A stretch of 27,159 nucleotides of DNA, from NCBI GenBank assembly GCA_041671005.1, contig JBAZCJ010000004.1, positions 1 to 27,159 of the forward strand. The letters are read 5' to 3'. Each line of letters starts with the position of its first letter. Position 1 is the first letter of the stretch. The notes beneath the pieces were generated by a model. It was not told the DNA's origin. It did no database searches and saw only the letters and a program-made list of their open reading frames with translations. Position numbers and translations under genes: made by a program. The stretch comes from JACRPI01 sp041671005. GTDB lineage: Archaea > Nanobdellota > Nanobdellia > Woesearchaeales > DSVV01. Of the stretch, positions 20,591-27,159 are shown one piece after another.

Positions 20591-21070
20591 ATGATAGAGC
20601 AAACGCTTGTATTAATTAAACCTGATGGTGTTGAGCGTGGCCTTATCGGTAAAATTATTTCCCGCTTTGAAAATGTTGGATTGAAAATTGTTGGCATGAA
20701 GTTGGTGAAAATTGATAAAGAATTTTCCAAAAAACATTATGCTGCACATGTGAACAAACCTTTTTACAAAAGTTTGGAATCTTTTATTACTTCTGGACCT
20801 GTTCTTGCAATAGTTCTTGAAGGGATAGAAGTTGTTGAACTTGTTCGAAAAATGGTTGGTGCAACAGAGCCAAAATCAGCAATACCAGGAACTATTCGAG
20901 GAGATTTGAGTCATCATTCTTATGGGTATGCTGATGCAAAAGGGATTTCAATTAAAAATTTGATTCATGCATCAGGCTCAAAAGATGACGCAAAAATTGA
21001 ACTGGGATTATGGTTTACAAAAAATGAACTTGTGAATTATACAACTGTTCATGAAAAACATACTTTATAA
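20591..21070 (+). CDS. ndk: Nucleoside diphosphate kinase
   Basis: A 159-aa Ndk, which moves the gamma-phosphate between NTPs and NDPs through a phosphohistidine. 'TLVLIKPDGVERGLIGKII' opens the fold. 'HSYGYADAKGISIKNLIHAS' ends with the active-site His in 'NLIHASGS' (His126). 'AIPGTIRGDLS' is the nucleotide-binding segment. The length is slightly above the 135-155 usual, with a short C-terminal tail. It starts two bases after L24e, with GGTGA in the end of that gene as ribosome site. Ndk follows L24e in many archaea. Confidence 0.96.
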   Translation: MIEQTLVLIKPDGVERGLIGKIISRFENVGLKIVGMKLVKIDKEFSKKHYAAHVNKPFYKSLESFITSGPVLAIVLEGIEVVELVRKMVGATEPKSAIPGTIRGDLSHHSYGYADAKGISIKNLIHASGSKDDAKIELGLWFTKNELVNYTTVHEKHTL

Positions 21071-21111
21071 AATTAAATAATTATACAATTAGACAAACTG
21101 GGTGAGAATTT

Positions 21112-23286
21112 ATGGGAGAAAAAATGGCTGATCGCGTTATGCGATTAATGGCACATCAAGATAAAATTAGAAATATTGCAATCTGTGCTCATATTGATCA
21201 CGGAAAAACAACTTTTTCAGATAATCTTCTCTGCGGTGCAGGAATGATGAGTGAAGAACTTGCAGGTAATGCACGAGTTCTTGATTTTCATGAAGACGAA
21301 ATTGCACGAGGTATTACTATTGATGCAGCAAACGTTTCAATGGTTCACAATTGTGATGGCCAAGAATATTTAATTAATCTTATTGACACACCAGGTCACG
21401 TTGATTTTGGTGGAGACGTTACACGAGCTATGCGTGCAGTTGACGGATGTATTGTTCTTGTTTGTGCAGTTGAAGGTATCATGCCTCAAACAGAAACTGT
21501 TTTGAGACAAGCATTGAAAGAACGAGTTAAACCTATTTTATTTATTAATAAAGTTGACAGATTAATTAAAGAATTACAATTGACTCCTGAAGCTATGCAG
21601 GAACGATTTGTTAAATCAATTACTGAAGTTAATCGTTTGATTAGGCAAATTGCAGGCGATGAATATGGAGATAAATTTGCAGTTAATGTTGTTAATGGCA
21701 GTGTTTGTTTTGGAAGTGCATTTCATAACTGGGCATTATCAATTCCATATATGCAGAAAAAAGGAATTACCTTTAAAGAAGTTATAAACGCATATACCAG
21801 TTCAGATGCTGATGCACATAAAGCATTAAGAAAAAAAGCACCTATTCATGAAGTTATTCTTAATGCAGTTATTACTCATTTGCCAGATCCAGTAGTTGCA
21901 CAAAAATATAGAATTCCAAAACTTTGGCGAGGAGATCTTGAATCTGAAGAAGGTAAGGGATTACTTGCATGTGATGCTAAAGGACCATTATTTTTTGTTA
22001 TTACAAAAATTGTTGTTGATCCACAGGCAGGAGAAATTTCTGCAGGTCGATTGTTTGGAGGAACTGTTCAGAAAGGAATGGAAGTCTATTTGAACAGAGC
22101 AAAACAAAAACTTCGTGTTCAACAAGTTTTTATTTACAATGGTGCAAAGCGTGAAATTGTTGATCATGCAACAGCAGGAAACATTGTTGGTGTTGCAGGG
22201 TTAAAAGCAATGCCTGGGGAAACAATTACGATAAATCCTACAGATCCATTTGAAGAAATTTTGCACATTTTTGAACCAGTTGTTACAAAAGCAATTGAGG
22301 CAAAAAAACCAAGTGATCTGCCACGACTCATTGAAATTCTTCGCATGGTTCAGAAAGAAGATCCATGTATTAGAGTTAAAATTAATGAAGAAACTGGGGA
22401 ACATCTTATGAGTGGGATGGGTGAATTACACCTTGAAGTCATTGAAAATAGGATTAAGACTGAAAAGGGACTAGATATCCAAACAAGCCCTCCAATTGTT
22501 GTTTATCGTGAAACTATTAGTCGAGAATCACCAATTTGTATGGGAAAATCTCCAAACAAACATAACCATTTGTTCTTTAAAGTTGAGCCAATTTCTCCGG
22601 AAATGCTTGATGCAATGAAGAAAGGTGATTTGCCTGTCAATGCTCGATTGAAGAAACAGGATCTTGTTATGCGAGACAAACTTGTTCAGCTTGGTTTTGA
22701 TTCAAAGCTTGCGACAAAAGTTAAGGGTTTCTTTAATTATAATGTGATGTTTGAACAAACTAAAGGTCAGATCCATCTTGGAGAAATTATGGACATGATT
22801 CTTGATATGTTTGAGGATGTCATGAACGCAGGTTCATTAGCTCGAGAACCATGTTTTAAAATTATGGTTTCATTGATGGATTGTAAATTACACGAAGACG
22901 CAATTCATAGAGGCCCTGCACAGTTGTATCCCGCTGTTCGAGAAGGAATTCGAGAAGCAATGAATGCAGCTGCACCTGTTTTATTTGAACCTGTACAAAT
23001 TTTGCAATTTGAAGCACCTGTTGAGTATATGGGAGAAATCTCTAAGCTTATTGGAAATAAACGAGGACAATTGCTTGAAATGGAACAAAATGGTTCAATG
23101 ATTGTTGTCAAAGCAAAGATGCCAGTTGCTGAAATGATTGGTATGAGTAACGACTTACGATCTGCAACAGGCGGAAGAGGAACATCATCTGTTATTGACC
23201 AGATGTTTGAGAAACTTCCAGGTGAATTGCAGAATAAGATTGTGACGCAAATCAGAAACAGAAAAGGACTTACTGAGAATCAGTAA
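21112..23286 (+). CDS. fusA: Elongation factor EF-2
   Basis: A 724-aa archaeal EF-2, the GTPase that drives translocation. G motifs are 'AHIDHGKTT' (26-34), 'RGITI' in switch I, 'DTPGHVDF' and 'NKVD'. The domain IV tip 'DAIHRGPAQLYPAVREGI' holds the His (residue 599) that is converted to diphthamide in archaea. Length and domain order are complete. GGTGAG at 21101-21106 is the ribosome site. It follows ndk by 41 bases rather than sitting after S7 as in many archaea, and ends 30 bases before a convergent gene. Confidence 0.97.
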   Translation: MGEKMADRVMRLMAHQDKIRNIAICAHIDHGKTTFSDNLLCGAGMMSEELAGNARVLDFHEDEIARGITIDAANVSMVHNCDGQEYLINLIDTPGHVDFGGDVTRAMRAVDGCIVLVCAVEGIMPQTETVLRQALKERVKPILFINKVDRLIKELQLTPEAMQERFVKSITEVNRLIRQIAGDEYGDKFAVNVVNGSVCFGSAFHNWALSIPYMQKKGITFKEVINAYTSSDADAHKALRKKAPIHEVILNAVITHLPDPVVAQKYRIPKLWRGDLESEEGKGLLACDAKGPLFFVITKIVVDPQAGEISAGRLFGGTVQKGMEVYLNRAKQKLRVQQVFIYNGAKREIVDHATAGNIVGVAGLKAMPGETITINPTDPFEEILHIFEPVVTKAIEAKKPSDLPRLIEILRMVQKEDPCIRVKINEETGEHLMSGMGELHLEVIENRIKTEKGLDIQTSPPIVVYRETISRESPICMGKSPNKHNHLFFKVEPISPEMLDAMKKGDLPVNARLKKQDLVMRDKLVQLGFDSKLATKVKGFFNYNVMFEQTKGQIHLGEIMDMILDMFEDVMNAGSLAREPCFKIMVSLMDCKLHEDAIHRGPAQLYPAVREGIREAMNAAAPVLFEPVQILQFEAPVEYMGEISKLIGNKRGQLLEMEQNGSMIVVKAKMPVAEMIGMSNDLRSATGGRGTSSVIDQMFEKLPGELQNKIVTQIRNRKGLTENQ

Positions 23287-23289
23287 GCA

Positions 23290-23310
23290 TTTTTTTTAAT
23301 TTTTATTTTT
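23290..23310 (+). terminator. Poly-T terminator after EF-2
   Basis: Successive runs of eight, five and five T residues begin within a few bases of the EF-2 stop codon, the usual archaeal intrinsic termination signal. Confidence 0.55.
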
Positions 23311-23316
23311 AAATTT

Positions 23317-23946
23317 TTATTTCATTTCTATTCTAAAAAATACGCCAGGTCTTACTGCTAATTGTGTGTCAATGCCTGTGTCGAGTTCTGTGGCAACACC
23401 TGTCACAACTGATTCTCTTTTGTATCCAAGATAAAGTTTTGTGGTTCCTGTTAAACTTTCATCTGTAAACCATACATGCTGTTCTGCATCTACTTTAAAT
23501 TGGCCATATTGTCTTTTTTCTGTTGTATATGCAGTTGTTATTCGAAATTCTCCTTGGAGGTCATCAGCGATGCTTGTAATAAGGGAGCTACTTAATGTGA
23601 GGGAGCTGTCTAAAAATGTTGCATTGTAGCCAATTCCTGCTCGAGGAATCATCTCATTATTTTTTAAAAGCCATTGTCCTTCTATTTGGAACCCATGATA
23701 ATTTCCAATACTTAGTATTTGTAATAATAATTCAGTTGGTGTTTTATCATATCCAATTAATAATCTGTTTCTTGCAAGATATCCAATAGGGAATTTATCA
23801 CCAAGAATATTTGTTCCAACCAATTTTGTTTCATTCATTACTCCAGCTGTATTCGGAAATGCCTCTACTTTTCCAGATATTGCTGCTTCTGCTGTTGTTG
23901 AAAATACTGTTGCTATTATTGCTGCTAATCCTGTTGTTGTTTTCAT
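23317..23946 (-). CDS. Secreted beta-strand-rich protein (paralogue of the one at 16614)
   Basis: A 209-aa protein of unknown function with a signal peptide ('MKTTTGLAAIIATVFSTTAE', cleavage near 'AEA|A'). The mature chain is built of short alternating strands with many Thr, Tyr and Gly, and ends 'PGVFFRIEMK', which aligns with 'TGIFAGVTF' of the paralogue. Shared blocks are ARNRLLIGY (58-66), HGFQIEGQ (84-91) and MIPRAG (99-104). The ATG at 23946 is chosen: GTGA of GGAAGTGA lies five bases upstream, the spacing used by other genes here; an in-frame GTG at 23955 is less likely. The gene is divergent from the four-sensor TrmB regulator. Confidence 0.7.
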   Translation of the reverse strand: MKTTTGLAAIIATVFSTTAEAAISGKVEAFPNTAGVMNETKLVGTNILGDKFPIGYLARNRLLIGYDKTPTELLLQILSIGNYHGFQIEGQWLLKNNEMIPRAGIGYNATFLDSSLTLSSSLITSIADDLQGEFRITTAYTTEKRQYGQFKVDAEQHVWFTDESLTGTTKLYLGYKRESVVTGVATELDTGIDTQLAVRPGVFFRIEMK

Positions 23947-23973
23947 TGTTGTCACTTCCTTACTTTTTGTTAC

Positions 23974-24026
23974 TTAAGGGTAATCTCTATGGTATATTTA
24001 AGTATTACCTCCCCTTAATGGGGGAG
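23974..24026. promoter_or_regulatory. Candidate operator region with two inverted repeats
   Basis: TTAAGGGTAAT (23974-23984) is roughly mirrored by ATTACCTCCCCTTAA (24004-24018), and these flank TAAATATA, the minus-strand TATA box (about 23992-23999) of the gene at 23946. CTCCCC (24009-24014) and GGGGAG (24021-24026) form a second palindrome just upstream of the TATA box of the TrmB gene. The G/C runs stand out from the AT-rich surroundings. This is a plausible binding site for the adjacent TrmB regulator. Confidence 0.45.
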
Positions 24027-24037
24027 AAATAATTACT

Positions 24038-24045
24038 TTTAAATA
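24038..24045 (+). promoter_or_regulatory. TATA box of the four-sensor TrmB gene
   Basis: TTTAAATA centred about 26 bases before the ATG at 24068, consistent with a leaderless transcript. Confidence 0.55.
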
Positions 24046-24067
24046 GGAGAAATGATTTCTTTAACAT

Positions 24068-26062
24068 ATGAATACAAAACTTTTGGAAGAAATTGGTCTT
24101 ACAGAATCGGAAGCAAAAATATATTTTGCACTATTAGAATTAGGGAGTTCCAGTACTGGACCAATTGTAGAAAAATCTGGTGTTGCAAGTTCTAAAGTGT
24201 ATGAATTATTGGAAAAACTGAGTAGTAAAGGGTTAGTGAGTGTTTTTGTTGAATCAGGCGTTAAGCATTTTGAAGCTGCTTCACCTCAGCGAATTATGGA
24301 TTATTTAAAGGAGAAAAAAGTAACACTTGATCTTCAGGAAAAAGAAATTCAAAAATTATTACCTGAATTAGAACTTAAAAGAACACTTGCAAAGTATAAG
24401 ACAGAAGCAACAGTCTTTCGTGGTATGAAAGGATTGGAAACTGCTTTTGAAGATGTGTTTAAAGTATTAAAAAAAGGAGATATAGTTTATACTTTTATTG
24501 TTGGGGATCTTGATGATCGTTTAACAACTTTTTTTGTTCGACAATATGTTAAAAGGAAAAAAGTTGGTATTAAATCAAAAACCATTTTTTCAGAAGCAGG
24601 AAGAAAATCTTATAATGCAAGGGATCTTTCTACATTTGAAGGTAAAATTCTTACTCACGCTGCGACATCTCCAGCAACAATTAATATTTATGGACAAAAA
24701 GTAATTATGCGAATTGGAAATTCTGAAGAAGTTATTGCGATTATGATTAATAATAAAAATCTTGCAGAATCATTTATGCAACAGTTTAATGCGTTATGGA
24801 ATCAAGATGTTAGTGTTGTTAAAGGCATTCCAGCACTTACTCTTGCTCTTGATAAATATCTTAATGGACTTCAACCGGGTGAAAGTTATAATGTTTTAGG
24901 AGCAACGTTTGGTGTTAAAGATTACTCTTTTTATAAAAAAGAATATGCAGATGCCTTCAAAAAAATACATGAAAAGAGAACAGAAAAAGGTATTGGTGCA
25001 AGACTCTTATTTCAACAAAGAGACCCTTCAATGATTAATACCTTTTTAGAAGAAGTGTATTGCAAAAAAAATGAAGCTAAAATACTTCCGTATAAAACAA
25101 AATTTCCTGTTGCTATTCTTCCTTCTCAACAACAAACACTGATTATTGTTCACGAAAAAGAACCTTCAATGATTACAATTAATAATAAAGAAGTTTCAGG
25201 AGCTTTTCAAAAATATTTTGATGAATTATGGAATCAAAATACAATTGTTGTACGGGGGTATGATGCTATTCAGAAACTGTTTGAAGAAACACTTGATGCA
25301 CAAGAACTTGACTTTATTGGTGCTCGGGGGTATTTTATTGATAATAGGTCAAAGTTTATTGATTGGTGGGAAAAACAAGCTATACAAAAAGGACTTAAAA
25401 TGAGGAATATAGTTGATATTGAAACAAAAGGACATCGAATTACTACATTTCCTTTTGCAGAAACACGATATTCTATTCCAAAAGAGTATAGTAATCTTAG
25501 TGTATTTTGGATCTATAATAATAAAGTAGTTATTAGTAATTACATGCAGAAAGAACCCTTTGCTCTAGTGATCGAAAATAAAGAACTTTATGCATTGTAT
25601 AAAGAGCAGTTTAATGCATTATGGAATCAGGATGTGGTTGTCCATAAAGGAGTTGATCACATTCAGGCTACATGGAACATGATGTTAGATGAACTTCAAT
25701 CAGGTGAAGAGTATTTTGTTCTTGGTGCATCATGGCAAGGTCAAACAAAACAAATTCAAGATTTTTTTATTGATTTTCATACGCGAAGAATTCAAAAGAA
25801 GGTTCATGCAAAATTTCTTTTTGTTTCTGGGACTCAAGATATGCTTTCTCAACATAAGAAGTTGTACTACACACTTTCCCAGTTTAAATTTCTTCCTTAC
25901 ACCGTATATGAAGGTATGCAGATCAATCTTTATCATAATAAAGTTCTTATGTTTGTTTGGAGAGAAAAAGATCCGCTTGTTTTTGTTATAAATGATCCAA
26001 TAGTTTATAAAACTTTTAAGGCGTATTTTGATACTTTGTGGATGAGTTCTGCAGAAAAATAA
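24068..26062 (+). CDS. TrmB-family regulator with four tandem sensor units
   Basis: A 664-aa regulator, about twice the usual TrmB length. Residues 1-75 are the winged helix ('LLEEIGLTESEAKIYFALLE', 'SGVASSKVYELLEKLSSKGL'). A helical linker follows (80-110, 'LDLQEKEIQKLLPELELKR'). Then come four similar units of roughly 130-150 residues, each ending in the same signature: 'FMQQFNALWNQDVSVVKG' (about 240), 'FQKYFDELWNQNTIVVRG' (about 390), 'YKEQFNALWNQDVVVHKG' (about 525) and 'FKAYFDTLWMSS' at the C-terminus. 'YNVLGATFG', 'LDFIGARGY' and 'YFVLGASWQ' mark the start of units 2-4. This suggests repeated ligand binding or a scaffold. It is divergent from the secreted beta-rich gene at 23946. Confidence 0.87.
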   Translation: MNTKLLEEIGLTESEAKIYFALLELGSSSTGPIVEKSGVASSKVYELLEKLSSKGLVSVFVESGVKHFEAASPQRIMDYLKEKKVTLDLQEKEIQKLLPELELKRTLAKYKTEATVFRGMKGLETAFEDVFKVLKKGDIVYTFIVGDLDDRLTTFFVRQYVKRKKVGIKSKTIFSEAGRKSYNARDLSTFEGKILTHAATSPATINIYGQKVIMRIGNSEEVIAIMINNKNLAESFMQQFNALWNQDVSVVKGIPALTLALDKYLNGLQPGESYNVLGATFGVKDYSFYKKEYADAFKKIHEKRTEKGIGARLLFQQRDPSMINTFLEEVYCKKNEAKILPYKTKFPVAILPSQQQTLIIVHEKEPSMITINNKEVSGAFQKYFDELWNQNTIVVRGYDAIQKLFEETLDAQELDFIGARGYFIDNRSKFIDWWEKQAIQKGLKMRNIVDIETKGHRITTFPFAETRYSIPKEYSNLSVFWIYNNKVVISNYMQKEPFALVIENKELYALYKEQFNALWNQDVVVHKGVDHIQATWNMMLDELQSGEEYFVLGASWQGQTKQIQDFFIDFHTRRIQKKVHAKFLFVSGTQDMLSQHKKLYYTLSQFKFLPYTVYEGMQINLYHNKVLMFVWREKDPLVFVINDPIVYKTFKAYFDTLWMSSAEK

Positions 26063-26096
26063 ATAAAAACTGTTTTTGTATTCTTTAAAATTATTT

Positions 26097-26498
26097 TTAT
26101 ACTTTTTTTATTTTCATTTTATCATCTACTTTAAACCCTTCTAATGGTCCAAATGATATAGTTTCTTTAGTAAGCAGATGATAAGCAGCGGTCATACTGG
26201 GACTGTGACTAATAATAATTGCATTTTGATTTTGTTGAAGTTTTTTCATTGTTTCTTTTATCAATGTAATTAATTCGTTTCCTGATTCATGTTCTAAATT
26301 AGCTTTGTTGTCAATGATAGGTTCTGTATTTGTAAGAAATAAAACTGTTTCCTGAGTTCTTTTTTTTTCTGATGCAATTCCTATACCAAATGTAGGAAGT
26401 ATTTTTGCGAGTTCTTTGCATTGTTCTTCACCTTTCTTTGTAATTCCGCCGGTGAGTATGCTCTTTTGTGCATGACGTAAAATAAAAATTTGTTTCAT
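26097..26498 (-). CDS. SixA-like histidine phosphatase
   Basis: A 133-aa member of the histidine phosphatase (phosphoglycerate mutase-like) superfamily, at the short length of SixA phosphohistidine phosphatases. 'MKQIFILRHAQKS' holds the catalytic R8-H9. 'GITKKGEEQCKELAK' and 'ASEKKRTQETV' match the T-x2-G and S-x3-R-x2-E/Q-T motifs. 'AIIISHSPSM' holds the second catalytic His. The substrate is not clear: archaea of this type often lack the phosphorelays on which SixA acts in E. coli. It converges on the TrmB gene. Confidence 0.88.
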   Translation of the reverse strand: MKQIFILRHAQKSILTGGITKKGEEQCKELAKILPTFGIGIASEKKRTQETVLFLTNTEPIIDNKANLEHESGNELITLIKETMKKLQQNQNAIIISHSPSMTAAYHLLTKETISFGPLEGFKVDDKMKIKKV

Positions 26499-26590
26499 GT
26501 TTTTTCTTAATTTCTTAAGGTTTTTTAATCTTTTGATTCACAAACTTAAAAAAGGGCAAGAATTTGCAGTTTTATAGGGAGGTGCTATTA

Positions 26591-27159
26591 ATGGCAGAGA
26601 AAGAAAATAAAGAAATAAAAGAACAAAAAATAGAAGAAAAAATAGAACAAAGCGATGATAAACAATTATTTACTATAACCACACAAAATATTTGGAAAAT
26701 TACAACTGTGGTGTTGGCAATTATTGTTATTGCATTGTTAATACAAAATTCAAAATATAGAGGAACAGCACAACAAGAGGGAACAGAGATTGTTGATGGT
26801 ACTGAAGATGAAGTTGTAGGAGAACCAGCAATTCTTGATATGACTATTTCAGATGCTGATTATGTTGAAGGATCAGAGGATGCTCCTGTTACAATTATAG
26901 AATATAGTGACTTCCAATGTCCATATTGTAAAAGATTTTATGAGCAGTCATTGTCAAGCATAGAAACAAATTATGTTGAAACTGGAAAGGTTAAAATTAT
27001 TTTTAGACATTTTCCTCTTAGTTTCCATCAAAATGCTTTAACAGCTGCAGAAGCTGTAGAATGTGCAGGTGAACAAGACAAATTTTGGGAAATGCATGAC
27101 AAACTCTTTGAAAGTGGTTCTGGCGATGGTACAGGACTTTCAGCAGATGATGTTAAAGG
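26591..27159 (+). CDS. Membrane-anchored DsbA-like thiol-disulfide oxidoreductase (3' end outside window)
   Basis: 189 codons are seen before the window ends. A very charged cytoplasmic stretch of about 33 residues (Lys/Glu/Gln-rich) precedes one membrane helix (about 35-52, 'ITTVVLAIIVIALL'), then an acidic linker and a thioredoxin-fold domain of the DsbA type. 'APVTIIEYSDFQCPYCKRFY' has the redox pair Cys110-x2-Cys113 in CPYC. 'IIFRHFPLSFHQNAL' followed by 'AAEAVECA' is typical of the family. The domain would face outward and form or shuffle disulfides, for example in the Cys-rich protein at 12620. GGGAGGTG (26577-26584) is a full Shine-Dalgarno site six bases before the ATG. Confidence 0.92.
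   Translation, partial: MAEKENKEIKEQKIEEKIEQSDDKQLFTITTQNIWKITTVVLAIIVIALLIQNSKYRGTAQQEGTEIVDGTEDEVVGEPAILDMTISDADYVEGSEDAPVTIIEYSDFQCPYCKRFYEQSLSSIETNYVETGKVKIIFRHFPLSFHQNALTAAEAVECAGEQDKFWEMHDKLFESGSGDGTGLSADDVK

Overview
This is an AT-rich archaeal fragment. Archaeal origin is shown by a split RNA polymerase (H, B'', B', A', A''), archaeal NusA and L30e, S12/S7, a histone, L7Ae, S28e, L24e, an EF-2 with the diphthamide histidine in place, two tRNA genes with introns at position 37/38, and TATA boxes about 26 nt before many start codons. The tandem-sensor TrmB proteins, tiny introns and compact layout suggest a Woesearchaeota-like DPANN lineage. That placement is an inference and has not been tested by phylogeny.

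Layout. 1-2219: a TrmB-type regulator (cut by the window start) divergent from a cysteine-synthase-fold protein that lacks the PLP lysine. 2220-2885: non-coding region with a hairpin terminator, an imperfect inverted repeat, tRNA-Asp(GTC), a tRNA-derived scrambled segment and tRNA-Lys(TTT). 2886-11927: one dense operon, rpoH-rpoB''-rpoB'-rpoA'-rpoA''-rpl30e-nusA-rps12-rps7, with a 10-N assembly gap in rpoB''. 11964-18638: an accessory block holding a HAD phosphatase, a small Cys-rich membrane-anchored protein, an FNR-like flavoprotein, a three-gene minus-strand run (endonuclease V-like glycosylase, SemiSWEET, unknown), a DUF357 protein, a double Lrp regulator divergent from a secreted beta-rich protein, an AlkD-like glycosylase and a lipoprotein hydrolase. 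18883-23286: histone plus membrane protein, then L7Ae-S28e-L24e-Ndk-EF-2. 23317-27159: a second secreted beta-rich protein divergent from a four-sensor TrmB regulator, a SixA-like phosphatase, and a DsbA-like oxidoreductase cut by the window end. No gene-free stretch exceeds 300 bases except the tRNA region, whose contents are itemised.

Gene cooperation. The two housekeeping clusters supply transcription and translation machinery. Their internal genes carry Shine-Dalgarno sites built around GGTGA about five bases before ATG, whereas accessory first genes look leaderless.

The most interesting points are: (1) a structured leader before L7Ae with a candidate kink-turn and a competing hairpin, suggesting autoregulation; (2) two paralogous secreted beta-strand-rich proteins, each divergent from a regulator with multiplied sensor domains and with a palindrome in the shared promoter; (3) a PLP-fold protein with Tyr where the Schiff-base Lys belongs; (4) a family of nested palindromes in two intergenic regions.
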